A stretch of DNA of 64,000 bases from Siphonodentalium dalli (lineage: Eukaryota; Mollusca; Scaphopoda; Gadilida; Siphonodentaliidae). The translations under genes and the position numbers were made by a program. Numbering within the stretch: position 1 is the first letter of the stretch; each line of letters begins with the position of its first letter. Of the stretch, positions 22,550 through 34,289 are shown one piece after another. A model generated the notes under the pieces. It worked only from the letters and a program-made list of their open reading frames with translations, did not search any database and was not told the DNA's origin. The stretch is from NCBI GenBank assembly GCA_032622095.1, contig CP136067.1, positions 195,384,052 to 195,448,051 of the forward strand, written 5' to 3'.

Positions 22550-24005
22550 TCTTGTTATACCCCCCGCAACGAAGTTAGGGGGGGTATACTGGAGTCAGCT
22601 CGTCCGTCCGTCCGTCCGTGGACACAAATTTGTCCAGAGTTTTTCTCAGTCGTTTTTTGATCAATTTCCGTGAAACTTGGCACAGACATCAACCACCATG
22701 GGAACCTGTGCACCTGCGATTATGACGTCTGTTGGACTTTTTTTAGTGGAGTTATCCCCCCTTTTTCGACTTAGAAATTTTTCGCAACATGTATACTTTT
22801 GTCCGAGCTTTTATTCCTACATTTTTCAGACAATTTTTTTAAAACGTGGCACAGATATTTAGTACCATGGGAACTTGTGCACTTGCGATTATGACGTCTG
22901 TCCGACATTTTTTGGTGGAGTTATCCCCCTTTTTTGTCCCCCGACGTTTCCGTCGGAGGACTATAGAAATGACCGTCTGTCCGTGCGTCCGAGATTGAGT
23001 ACCTTCATGGTGTAATCAACTCCTCCTACAGTTTTAAACGTAGAGATTTGAAACTCTGGGATATTGTTCCTAACATGTTGGTGATTTGCAACATCTATAT
23101 AGCTAATCAAAAATATCATTTTTTCCATATTTTTGGGGGTGTTTTCAACTTAGAAAATTTGGAACATTTTTGCCTTTTGGATGAGATTGGGTACCTTCAT
23201 GGTGTAATCAACTCCTCCTACAGTTTTAAATCTAGAGATTTGAAACTCTGGGATATTGTTCCTAACATGTTGGTGATTTGCAACATCTATATAGCTAATC
23301 AAAAATATAATTTTTTCCATATTTTTGGGGGGGTTTTCGACTTAGAAAATTTGGAACATTTTTGCCTTTTGGATGAGATTGGGTACCTTCATGGTGTAAT
23401 CAACTCCTCCTACAGTTTTAAATGTAGAGATTTGAAACTCTGGGATATTGTTCCTAACATGTTGGTGATTTGCAACATCTATATAGCTAATATTTTTTTT
23501 ATGGAGTTATTAACCCTTTTCGACTTAGAAAATTTCATCATTTTTTTTAAATTTCTTTAACAAAGCGGCATCGACTTGCCATGTTGTCGGGGGACACTGT
23601 GGTCTGCTGACCTTTTATTTATTTAGAAACTTTTTTTGCAACATTCATAATTTTGTCCGAGCTTTTATTCCTACATTTTTTGGTCAATGTTTTTTAATCT
23701 TGGCACTGATATTTAGTACCATGGGAACCTGTGCACCTGCGATTATGACGTCTGTCCGACATTTTTTGGTGGAGTTATTCCCCTTTTACAACTTAGAATT
23801 TTTTTCGCAACATACATAATTTTGTCCAAGCTTTTATTCCTACATTTTTCGGTCAATAGGTTTAAGATTAGGGTTATGGTTGTACACCTGCAATGGGAAC
23901 TGTTATTTTATTATTTTAACTAAATGTTTACTGACATGTGAAACATCTTAGTATTTTAAAAACAGGGGGGTATCCGTAGTCCCATTGGGACAGTCACACC
24001 TCTAG
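22550..24005 (+). mobile_element. Helitron/Helentron-like non-autonomous element with 192-bp array
   Basis: The left end (TCTTGTTATACC...) carries a hairpin of six C and seven G around GCAACGAAGTTA (22556-22588), then CGTCCGTCCGTCCGTCC. The body has ~65-bp and 192-bp units. The right end reads GTCCC-ATT-GGGAC (23979-23991), ten bases, CTAG (24002-24005), then T: the stem-loop plus CTRR end that defines Helitron 3' termini. A host A before the 5' TC is not seen (T instead), so the left border is less certain. It codes for nothing recognisable. Confidence 0.65.
22988..23560 (+). repeat. 192-bp tandem array (three units)
   Basis: Units beginning GAGTACCTTCATGGTGTAAT at about 22995, 23187 and 23379 repeat at 192 bases; since 192 is a multiple of three and the unit has an open frame, a 170-codon open frame with three repeats of a KLWDIVPNMLV peptide results. 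It shows no family signature and is best read as a repeat artefact. Units are related to the 189-bp array at 19.3-20.4 kb. Confidence 0.8.
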
Positions 24006-24018
24006 TTGACGTTGTCGC

Positions 24019-25159
24019 TAGTGTTGTGCGGTTAACTGAGAAAATAACTCGGTTTCGGTTTTAAAAAATACCGACCGACGTGATTCTGCCCCAACCGAAA
24101 TTACAGTTTTTTTTTTGTATGTTTATTTTTTAATTGAATCGACTTGTTAGTTGATAGTGTTGTCAAATAATCGACCTCTCTGATCAATTATATATCGGGA
24201 TGTGTCCATTTCGTCTCAGATATGTGTTGTTATAATATCGTAAGCGTAATTGAGTTGCCTAACGAAACTGAAATGAGGAAGCATGTCGTTGTAAAAATGA
24301 GAATGCGAACGAAAAGAAATGTTATACCACCTTTATTGTCAACTGTCTTAGAATAAGTGTGCACTTTATTTGAATTGATATGGCGTGTGCTTGCGAAACA
24401 TTCGTTCCGTGCGGAAATAAAGTCGGTAGTTAGAACTGCAATTTCTGAAACTTCATTCTCCCGGCTTATCGGTCAATAAAATTGAACTTTTATCTATAAC
24501 GTTCCACGAAATATTACGAATTTGAGCCGGCCAATTGCCGTGTATACATGTACGTGCACTTATCAGCGTCTTGTTGATCGCGGCAGTTATTTTTGCGCGT
24601 AACGGTATCTCTAACCCACAAACTGAGCAGGAACATCAAACGCGTAATTACGTCATCATTGTCAAGGAACTGGGCACATGTCGCACTTGCTACACCGTAA
24701 CTGATTGATTATCACGGCCATAATTGTCTTTAAACGATATCGGTACCAATATATAAGTCGCACGGGACTTCATCTTGTATGCATGAAACGTCGCTGTATT
24801 TGCGTTTCCCTTTTATGTTTTGATTTTGGTATGGTGGAAATATTTGTGTATAGTCGGAAAAAAGTTTGAGTCAGCGTCTGGAAATATGGTAGTCGGGCAC
24901 TACTATTTTGTGTTTGCTTAAACTTTATGGTTCAATATATGACTTTTATCTCACATTCTCATTAAAGTTCATGATTTAGCAACAGAGCAAGCTGTTCCCC
25001 AACTTATTATGACCCTCTGTAACTGGTATTGCCTGTTTTGTCCAGTTGTGTTGGACTAATTGCTATTATGTTAAGTGATTGCTTACTAAAACCGAAACCG
25101 ATGTTTTTTACTGAAAAAAAACAAAACCGAAACGTAAATTCTAAAACCCCACAACACCA
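24019..25159. mobile_element. Non-autonomous hAT element with 8-bp TSD
   Basis: GTTGTCGC flanks both sides (24011-24018 and 25160-25167), an exact 8-bp duplication. The ends are TAGTGTTGTGCGGTT and, in reverse complement, TGGTGTTGTGGGGTT. Both subterminal zones carry CGGTTTCGGTTTT-like words (24050-24063 and, complemented, 25088-25130). The 1141 bases have no long open frame. It sits only a few bases beyond the CTAG end of the neighbouring Helitron-like element. Confidence 0.85.
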
Positions 25160-25274
25160 GTTGTCGCCAAGAAAGATGACATACATTACGTCGATCATCC
25201 ACTTCCGGTGATCCCCCCATAATTACTGGTTATTTGTCAGACTTAAATCACAATAAAGGTAGCTATAGTATCAA

Positions 25275-25535
25275 TGAATGTCCTGTCCTGAACCTCGCGA
25301 ATCGTTCGTCCATAACCTCACTCTGAACCTAGCGATCCCACGTTCAGTAAATCGCGCTCCCCGGGCTGAACATCCCGATCTCGCACTGCACATAGCATTC
25401 CCCGTCCGAAACCTTGCTTCCTCGAGCTCCCTATCTCCGAACCTCAATATCCCCATCCCAAACCTAGGGCCTTCCCATCTCGACCCTCGCGCTCCCCATT
25501 CTGAACATCGCATTGCCCGTCCATAACCTCGCATT
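25275..25535 (+). repeat. Degenerate ~15-bp minisatellite, GC-rich
   Basis: Words of the form CTGAACCTCGC..TCCCC/GTCC repeat with heavy divergence. Open frames exist on both strands through it because of its composition; none looks like a protein. Confidence 0.55.
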
Positions 25536-25538
25536 ATT

Positions 25539-25544
25539 TTTATT
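25539..25544 (-). promoter_or_regulatory. Possible polyadenylation signal of the lectin-domain gene
   Basis: AATAAA on the minus strand, about 160 bases past the stop codon of the terminal exon at 25704-25918. Position fits a short 3' untranslated region; by chance such hexamers are frequent in AT-rich DNA. Confidence 0.35.
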
Positions 25545-25703
25545 TGAATGATTCAAGTTTGTGGTCTACAAGCAAGAAGATGTCGATATAAGTGCTTTAT
25601 TGCAGAAGCAAGGTAACATGATGAGAGAGAAAATCTTTCGAAATTCAATGAGTGGCAAAGCCTGTTACAGAAGATTTTTTTTTTTTTTCATGTGGTCTGA
25701 TGC

Positions 25704-25918
25704 TCATGGCTTGTCAATCTGACATATGAACGCATTCCGCATTCCGCCTCCAACATCTATAATCCGATACCCTTCGCTTGGATTCAGGACCATCCAGTAT
25801 TCGTTTATTCCATAGCCAGGATCGTACGGTCCCCACTGCACCCACGGGACGATTCTGTCCAAGTAATCGTACAGTACTTTGTTATTTGCTTTTTCGTACT
25901 CACCGAACCATATTCGAC
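25704..25918 (-). CDS. C-type lectin domain gene, terminal exon (second half of domain)
   Basis: The exon starts after a T-rich acceptor (TTTTTTTTTC-AG at 25919-25920), in phase 1, and ends at TGA (25704-25706). The frame reads GRIWFGEYEKAN, then VPWVQWGPYDPGYGINEYW and ends MRNAFICQIDKP. This is the second half of a C-type lectin-like fold: the W..W..(P)..P segment, the EYW/V.L strand and the closing FICQ with the last conserved cysteine. The usual first cysteine of that loop is absent (IIDVGGG), and no EPN/QPD sugar-binding triplet is obvious, so carbohydrate binding cannot be predicted. Its phase-1 start matches the phase-1 end of the first-half exons at 46592-46801 and 53680-53889 on the same strand. 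An internal TTCG|GTGAGT (about 25903) is a strong unused donor. Likely secreted lectin-like protein; signal peptide exon not found. Confidence 0.7.
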
Positions 25919-27513
25919 CTGAAAAAAAAAAATACTCTTCATATATATGTATATACCCTCCGCAATGGAGGCACGGCTCAGTATGAGTGTTCATTGCTTC
26001 AAATATGCTTGCTTCAGTGAGCGTGAACACATTCTCATTTCTTTTCGGATGGAATATTTATTGGAACAAATCCTCATCAGACTCTTGGTCCAAAATGCAT
26101 GTAAATTAACACTTTCACATATTTTAAAAATCAATATCATATGATTTGTCAATCTGCTCTCAGGATCGGTCTTGATTTTAAATTAGTCTCGTAGATCAGA
26201 TATTAATCTCTCCACCAGGATGTACTATCAAGAATCAGTAAAATGCAACAATGTTCGTGTTCATGCGACATATTCTATAAATTAGCAGCAGGGGGGTGTC
26301 AGGTTTTGCAAGCATTTAGAGATGGATTATCTCTTCCTAAATAAGTTTCATATATTTTCCGGGGTATAAAATAATAAATTTGAGTTGAAGACGGCTGTCC
26401 AGATATGCTTATTTTATGTCGATATTTTCTTATATAATGCAGTAATCAATTGGGACATTTTTTCGTTACTGTTTTAGAACACACACCCAAGCAACGTTCC
26501 TATGAAACGTTTATGTGATTCAGATTGAGATAGACTTATCCCGCTTGCTACGCTCCGAACGTTTACGCGATCCGTAAATTGTCCCAAATTGATTCTTTTA
26601 TATAAGTATTATACCAGAAAATTCGAAATAAAATTAATATAATTTGATACAAGCGTTTCCGGACAGGGGTCTTCGATTCATATTTGTTATCTTTTACCCA
26701 GGAAACTATACAACTCGTTATAGAAAGAGATAGACCTTTTTAACTGATAAAACTGGCATATTTGTAAAAAATATAGTTTCTTGCTGACCGATCGGTGTTT
26801 TAATATCCGGAATCGAGCCAGGCATTCATGATCTGCGAACACTAAACGTATTCAATTTCGATATCTGCCTTGAGTAGTATTATGTCATTCGGATTGCTTG
26901 TTAGATAAAGCGCCTATTCAAGTTATCTCTTGTTATCCTCTTGTCTCGTTGTGGGGGGGGGGGGGGGGGGGGGTGGCAAAATAGGCGAAACTTGAGAAGC
27001 CATGAAACGACTTGAAATGTGTTAACTCCGTTCATCAATTCCACACTTTATTTTAACTTTATTTTATCATATTCAGTGATGTGTCAAACAATTTTTCCGG
27101 GCACATATGAGGGGTAGTGGGTGCTCAAGAGGGTACAGAAGCAATGTTTTCCATAGCTCAAAAAAAATTCCTCCATTGTGTTTGGCCTTAATCCTTAGAT
27201 ATAATGTAAGTTTAACATCAACACTGCCTTCAGACAGTCAGTATACATTGTTTCTTGTTGTAAAATTACTAAGGCCATAATAAATATATTGCTAGATCAT
27301 CATCGGCGCCCGTCCCGATTTTTTCGGCCCGCCTCGGATTTATTTATTATACCATTTACGAAAGTGAAACACAAATTTTAAAACTGTTTTTTAATGCATG
27401 TAATTGACATGTAAGCACACCTATATCGCTAAATATAGTATATACTATGTTTACATTAAGCAGCAATAATTTTAGATGGAATTTTTAAAAACAATTTACT
27501 TCTATCAAAATAC
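25919..27513. other. Intronic or intergenic, no recognised feature except a G tract
   Basis: AT-rich sequence with no coding or repeat signal recognised apart from the homopolymer at 26953-26973. Confidence 0.4.
26953..26973 (+). repeat. Poly-G tract (21 G)
   Basis: An uninterrupted run of 21 G. Such a tract can form quadruplex structures and is prone to length error in sequencing, so the true length is uncertain. Confidence 0.8.
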
Positions 27514-27571
27514 ATGTATGTCCATTTGTGGTTGCAGATGAATCCCAATCTCACCAACAAATATGCAGTCT

Positions 27572-28060
27572 TTAAAGGTACTCAATCCGATAAAACTCCT
27601 CTCAATTACTATTTCAATGGCTTCGGGGGTCAAAAATATTTGATTCGAGTCGAGGAAGCCACCCATCAAAGCTCTGATTTGTTAGATATCGATTTTAGAA
27701 ATCTATTATTTTTCATTATCGGGAATACTTTCTGGCCCAGAACTCAGTCAAAATTGCGTTATTATTACCACTTGATTTTAGAGTTATCCATCCTTGTCTG
27801 TTTGAATAGTGTTTTGGTGTACACATCTCGCGCAGGTTACGAAACTGACGGCAATTATTAGTACTCATCTCGAGAAACTAACAAATTTCAAAAATCAGTA
27901 TCTAATAACTCTGAGCTTTGTTTGATGGGTTCCTCGACTCGAATCAAATATTTTTTACCCCCCAAAGCCAAAGAAATAGTAATATAGGACCCTCTGATCG
28001 GATTGTTGTTGTTGGAATCTGTTGAGATGGGGACCCTCTTTACGGATTGAGTACCTTTAA
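27572..28060. mobile_element. TTAA-flanked inverted-repeat element
   Basis: TTAA then AGGTACTCAATCCG at 27572, mirrored as CGGATTGAGTACCT then TTAA ending at 28060. Longer arms match as well: GATTCGAGTCGAGGAAGCCA (27642 on) against the complement of TGGGTTCCTCGACTCGAATC near 27925. The TTAA target fits piggyBac- or Kolobok-type elements; the ends do not start with CCC, so the superfamily is open. A third copy of the terminus, CGGATTGAGTACCT-TTAA, stands alone at 28383-28400, suggesting a nested or tandem insertion. Confidence 0.6.
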
Positions 28061-28484
28061 ATTCTCTACAAGATGATCGCAACACCGAAGCGATATTTCG
28101 AACAATAACGCCGTAAAACACCGGTTATTTCTTGTCCGAAGTACGCGAAAGTGAGTTGTATTGAGAACTGACTTGTTCCATCTGCTTTCATGCACAAAGG
28201 GGACTGAAACCATATTGGTCTATAACTCAAGTGGATGTAATTTCTTAGACTTAGTTCCATATTGTTCTATTTCAATATTGGCAATGTCTGAAGAATTATA
28301 CGTGTATGAGTCTTCTTCCTACATGGAACAATGTGGATCTAAAATATGATCGAAGCCGATACCTTATCATATTTCCTCTGTTCGGATTGAGTACCTTTAA
28401 AACATGCCTGTGGTAATCTTGTTTGTTCAACTCCCATCTCTTGTGGGAAGAAGTCTTATCTGTTAGAGAGCAATATACATGTAT

Positions 28485-29735
28485 AGTACAGGCGATCTAG
28501 CCGAAAAATGGGGTCAACCCCAAACTAATTGCAACACAAATGACTTTTAGTTTACTGGATAGCTGAATATGTACTTCATTAGAATATAATTTTTTTAGAA
28601 AAATCTAATTGGGACAAATTTGATAAATTTGTGTTTCCATGGCAACGATGGCTAATAATCGGGTATTTGAAAATTTTACATTAAATAGTTCCCATAGTGA
28701 ATAATTTAACAACTACCTAAACGTTTACATTGGTTTATGGAAACACTTGTAATGGCCAACATTTCCATATATCCATGGTGACCTTGATATGTCAAGGTCA
28801 TGTATAAAGGTCAAGGTCATTGTTAAAAATCTGGATTTTTATCATATAGCTGTCATATTTTCGACCGTCCTGGTTAGGATTTATTACGAATAGCGATACC
28901 AACACTATTTTTTAACTCAGGACTGCAGGCTCCATGGGAAGGTTCATTTGAATGGATATCGATATCTGCTTTAGAAACTATAGCAGTTTGAAATATGTGG
29001 CGACAACATTTTTATGTACAAAAAGACACATGCACTTGTGATATTTATGTTGTCGATTGTTCAGACAAAACATCACAGCATCACTTGTCATATGCAACAT
29101 GTCAGTTATTGTGAACTGGTTGCAACACAGACGTCTTTTGGTACACTGGATAGTTGAATGTCTACCTTGTTATAATATCTTTTATTTTGGAAAATCCAAC
29201 TGGGATAAATTTGGTAAATTTGAGTTTCCATGGCAACGATGGCTAATAATCGGGTATTTGGAAATTTTACATTAAATAGTAACTATCGTGAATAATTTAA
29301 AAACTACCTAAAAGTTTACATTGGTTTATGGACAAACTTGTAGTGGCCGACATTTCCACATGTACATGGTGACTTTGAAATGTCAAGGTCACACGTAAAG
29401 GTCAAGGTCATTGTTAAAAATAAGGATTTTTGTCAGTTATAGCAGTCATATTTTCGACCGTCCTGGTTATGATTTATTACAAATAGCGATCACCAACACT
29501 AGTTTGTAAACTCCGGAATTCAGGCTCCATGGGAAGGTTCATTTAAAAAGATATCGATAACTGATTTGGAAACTATAGCAGTTTGAAATGTGAAATATTT
29601 GTATGTACAACAAGACATAACATGTGATATTTATATTGTCGATTGTTGAGACAAAACTCACAGCATAACTTGTCATGCAACAAATCAGTTAGTGCGAACT
29701 GATTACAACACATACGTCTTTTAGTACACTGGGTT
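28485..29735 (+). repeat. ~590-bp direct repeat, two copies plus, AAGGTCA-rich
   Basis: Units starting near 28530 and 29120 share long words in order: TTGCAACACA, GTTTCCATGGCAACGATGGC, TAATAATCGGGTATTTG, GTCAAGGTCA, TATTTTCGACCGTCCTGGTTA and CATGGGAAGGTTCATTT, at about 590-base spacing; a third, partial unit begins near 29695. The outer left edge (TAGTACAGGCGATCTAGCCG, CAAACTAATTGCAACACAAA) recurs in reverse complement at about 43630-43680. Confidence 0.75.
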
Positions 29736-29739
29736 GCAT

Positions 29740-30640
29740 GTGGTAATTTCATAACGTGTAATTCATATGCCAAATTTGACGGACGGAACCCAAATTCAAA
29801 CTTGACATGTATTTTCATATGGGTAATCCATATAACACATTTGAAAACAATCAGATAATTAAAACTAAAAATTATCACGCAGAAACAAAAATAATCGGCA
29901 AGTTCGACAAGGACCATAACTCCGGAAAAAATTTGAGCTTGTCCTGTATTTTGGGCAAGTAAATTGACATACCAAATTTCATTCCATGACGTTCAGACTT
30001 ACTAAAGTTATCATTTTCGAAAAAAGCGACAAAAACATAATATGTTCCGTTTTTACAAAACGGGTGTATAAAAACAAATTCTTAATGTTTAACAAAGACA
30101 TTTGCGACTGAGATGGTTAATAGATGTACATATTCACATACTAATTGATATTAGATGTGGAGCCATGCTGAAATTCCAAATTTAAAGAGTATTTCATGAT
30201 TGGATAATTTATTAAATGTCGCAATTAATCTTACCATGAAATATGGGATTTAAATATTTGGAATATACAGTAAGTATGACTCTTTGAGATATAATGCCAC
30301 ATTTTTAGGTTAAAATTTGAACTCCCGCCCATGATGGCAATCAAAATGGCAGCTAGAAGTGGAAAATTTGACGTTTTTTACTAATATCTTCTAGATCAGT
30401 TCCTGCTGTATGGAACGGGTTCAGAATTGTAACATTATTTTTGAATTATGCATATTAACTGATTGGGTCAATAAAATATGCCATTTATGAGGTCCCAGCC
30501 CCTTGCGTGCCCTCAAAAGTTAGAATTTTACAGAACTCGGTATGAAATTTCACAAAAAATCAACATTATGATTCAAGTCATATTTTAACAAGAAATGGAC
30601 AGAACTGTGCACACTAATTTAGGCATACCATTACTTATGA
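29740..30640. other. No feature assigned; possibly decayed arm of foldback copy 2
   Basis: AT-rich sequence with AAAATGGCAGC-like words (around 30345) recalling the AAAATGGCCGCC words of the foldback arm, but I could not align it reliably with 13020-13650. Confidence 0.4.
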
Positions 30641-30915
30641 ATATTTCAACTCACTGGAACCAAAATTGTCACTTGGTCTGAAAATGGCTGCCAAAATGTG
30701 ACCAAACCTGGGCAATTGTAAATATTGGCCCAGCATGCCATGTAATCGCTTACAAGTTGTGGTAGATGAATCAAATTGGCTATTCTGCCTTAAATACATA
30801 AAATTCTAACATTTCTGATGCACATTGGTAAGTATTACTAATGTAACCAGTGAAATTACCAGAAATATTGGATTTTTCTATCACAAACTTGACATCAAAA
30901 TCGGCAAAAATGTAC

Positions 30916-31102
30916 TTTTATTTCGTAACGACTTATTCAAACCAGATACCATTAGGATTCCAATCCAGCGTGTCCCTTTAATCGCAATATATATATATAT
31001 ATATATATATAGAAGCATTTTTTCATTATGCGCATGCGCAACGAAACTTCTAGATTCTAACTCTCGTGGAACAAGATTCCATGAGACATCCCATCTTCAA
31101 TT
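30916..31102 (+). repeat. DIRS-like left inverted terminal repeat
   Basis: Begins in a TTTT run (30916-30919) followed by ATTTCGTAACGACTTATTCA. It lacks the ~35 bases at the tip of the right repeat (the ATTTGATTATCAAATTGTAG complement), so the two ends are unequal, as in DIRS elements. Contains an (AT)n run at 30989-31011. Confidence 0.8.
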
Positions 31103-31400
31103 TCGGTGTCCGCCATTAAACATCGCAATTTGACTTGCTCCGTTATTTTGAAACGGAATTAGTGTTTTTAACATGCTATTAAGGAATGGAACTAACTCCG
31201 AACTGCTTGAAACGTGACAATAAGGAACAAACGTTCGCGACAGTTCGTTGTCACAGCAAACTTCAGATTTGAACGATGAAATTATCCCTTCACTTCCGGC
31301 TTCAAAATCAAAGATGAAACTTGAAGTTGAAACGTGTTTTTAAAAGAGTTAACGACCGTTTCACGACAGTTAATTGTCACAGCAATCTTTCGATTGAAAC

Positions 31401-31830
31401 ATGAAATCTCACCTTGAAGATGACATGTACACGAGTCCTGACTCAATCGGGGAAGACCCGGTATATGAGTACGACTCTAAGCAGAATGATGTCTGATGAA
31501 ATGACGATTCTGACTCTACTACAATTTCCTTTGCATTTTTGCAAGTCCCAGTGTATAAATCATCACCATATTTATCGACAGATGATTCGCTAGTTGTATG
31601 GTGCATCTGTCGGAGGATAATGCAGACAATGACATATTGTCCAGATGTACCAATCTGTCATGATACAGGACAGCACGAACTTATTTCCAATCAAACAGCT
31701 CCGATATGTACTCATACCAATATACCACTGGAAATGATTGTTGGAATTCGATGGGAGTTCTGTCGGTTCCCTTGTAGAGGAATGATTACGTGCATACAAA
31801 GTTTTGAGGCATTCATGTAGACCTGACTAA
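31401..31830 (+). pseudogene. DIRS-like ORF1 (gag-like) relic
   Basis: A plus-strand frame from ATG at 31401 reads KSHLEDDMYTSPDSIGEDP before stops near 31495, then continues open through DDSDSTTISFAFLQVP and further. The acidic, serine/aspartate-rich start and the position ahead of the polymerase suit the first open frame of DIRS elements, but there is no motif that proves it. Confidence 0.4.
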
Positions 31831-33169
31831 ACTACTATTTCTGTGACTTCGTACAATGACAATTCTGTTGCATTTAATTTCCCGCGCATGGGTCATGACA
31901 CAGAAGAATTTCGGACAGTGCCTACTCTCAATCGTTTGAAGAGAATGGGGTACTTCTATCACTTATTGATATTGTTCGGTTGAGCCGATGACTTTCGACA
32001 TCCAACAGAACCTACATGAAGAGATACTGATCACTTCTACCGACAACAGGTACGTAGTTAACTTTTGGAATGTATGACTTCTCGAGATCACCAGAGGATG
32101 ACTGTGGTCATCAGGTCAATGTAATTTAGTATGTGAAATACGGCTGGGGCTCTCTGACACAAGGTGTGTAAATATGCCGAGCTCTGTCAGACACTGAACT
32201 TGATGACGTCGTTAAACGTCAATGCTTCTAACCTTCCAATATCTGGGAGTAGTTTTATGAAGGTTACCGTACTTTTTAACATCTTAATCATATTCTAGGC
32301 ACCAGTAATATTTCAATACACGTCTAGATTCATTTCTTATCAACACGCGGATAGGAAAAGGTTAACTCAAGGTGCTGACCTGGGGTTACTGATTGGACTT
32401 CCTCGATTTCTTGAACCCGACCAACTCGCATGAACATCGACAATTGATGGCACGGAAAATTCACAATAGAACCAGTTTCGTCTCTCTCAACTGGGTTTTA
32501 CCGTCCACGGTTCCCAGTCAAACTAACTGGACAAATACGCTGTACGTCTAGTATAATGAACCATAAATATACAGTTCACTGTTCACCATTTCGAACTTGA
32601 CACCTGATCAGAGGTGCTGCAATGATCCGGTATCGATAATTTGCAGTACTTGTCCTAACACTTTAATTACAGTGTTACCTTTTTTGTTTGTTTTTCACGT
32701 ACCGATATGTTCAAAACACACCGTCCTTACATGTCCATGTACCGGTATATCAGTTTCCGATTTCGAACCTGTTCGAGGCAACTTCTAGTACGTTATTTTG
32801 GGGGTAGACCCGAGTTCCTGCGTATTTGCCACATAGTCTCGGTCGCATTAAATCTTTCGCTCTCTCGGTATAAGCCTGGCAGCCTTTCTGGAAGATGGGA
32901 TCTGCCTAAATTTATCATTCACTAATTACTCGAACGCGTCAGTGTCATAATTCCGATAAGTAACTTGTTCATGTGTACCTATTGGGAAATATTTTCCGAC
33001 TACGGATGGCCTGATTCTTCCGATACCGTAATAACCCGGAACAACCATACCTGCAGCTTTTATATATTGGTTCCAGGAAAGAACGAACACACTGAATGTC
33101 TCAACAGAGGGTTACAATCAGGGAATACATTCGCTTTCTCGGGGTTATCTCTTGACACTGATGTTGTAC

Positions 33170-33915
33170 CACAATTATGTTTCCGAATGCGACCGATTCA
33201 GTTCCATCTTCTCCAATTTTATCTCCTTACCACAAGCATCCCTCTGTATCAGATCGGGGCTCGAATTCTGGTGAGAACCAGAATCTTGATTCTTAGTTTG
33301 ATTTTCGTGAAAGCAATTGTTTCACGTCCGGAAGTATATTTGATTTGCATCAACCTTCTGGGTTTTATGGCCTGCATGTCACAATTGTTGTCCAGGCCTC
33401 TCTCCGACTTTACATTTAACAACATTTATCGGGTACCGCTCTTTTGGTCCCGGTAACAAGAATCTTATCACTAACCGATCCATCTCGGACTTGGCGATGG
33501 GGTTGTTATATGGGTCAACAAATTAGTCAAAACCACCGGTGACCAGTGGAGAAATGTCAACATATCACTGACTAGAAATGACGGCAGACTTGAGCAGGTT
33601 CATGCTTTTATTATCTCAACGTTTTATTTGTCAAGTGACAAAAGTTCGTTCTACTTCACTAGACACCTAGCAGTCCGTCAGTCACCCAGAATATCCACCA
33701 GCCGGGTGGGACAGAATGTGTATGGTTGTGTCGTCTGCCTATACCGTACAACTTTAGAATCTGAAATTAAGACACAACTGTCTTCTAACATCAGCTCATG
33801 TAGCAGGGAACGTCTTCACTACCAGGTAGAAGATTACTTTAGTCATCTGATATCATTATCGTCCCACTTATGGGAATTCGATCAGGTAGTCTCGGCGATC
33901 TTTCAAATTTGAAAG
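33170..33915 (+). pseudogene. DIRS-like reverse transcriptase end / RNase H relic
   Basis: Near 33185-33225 the frame reads RMRPIQFHLLQFY, like the segment that links reverse transcriptase to RNase H in DIRS polyproteins. From about 33487 it reads LGDGVVIW and KTTGDQWRNVNISL (RNase H first strands); at about 33690, in another frame, HQPGGTECVWL matches the NxxGGTxSxxL helix of this RNase H type, and near 33860 SSHLWEFDQVVSAIF matches the closing SHxWELxxxVFxxI word. Motifs are seen in shifted frames; the enzyme is dead. The catalytic YxDD region upstream could not be found. Confidence 0.55.
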
Positions 33916-34289
33916 ATTCCCGGGATCGTTCTGCCTATCATTGATGAACGAGAACTGAGCACATAATTGTTCGTGGAAATCACTACCTCAACTTGAGTGG
34001 TTGTTATCCTCAATCTATCGATAGGACAATCTGATGGCATATGCATATTCACCAATACAGTTGAGACCACAGGTCCTCACTTATATTCCATGGACAAATT
34101 GCACAATAATAGTGCTTGCTCCCAGTCGACATCGTCAGTATTGACATACCCAACTTTTTCAACTTATAATTACACCGACCTATCATCTCAGTACTGAATT
34201 TTACCAGGTCTCTTATCTCAGAATCAGAACTGGGTGTTGCGACCATCTCAGCCAACAACTTTCAAATAAATTCTTTCAAATGCATATCA

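Noticed and set aside
23048-23560. 170-codon open frame with three KLWDIVPN repeats
   Set aside because: It follows a 192-bp tandem array whose period is a multiple of three; no family signature, start context or splice sites.
26941-26975. Poly-G tract as a functional quadruplex promoter element
   Set aside because: A single homopolymer with no nearby gene start; length is also technically unreliable.
32965-33456. 163-codon open frame as a stand-alone gene
   Set aside because: It lies inside the DIRS-like element, spans the reverse transcriptase/RNase H junction region in only partly correct frames, and is explained by that element.
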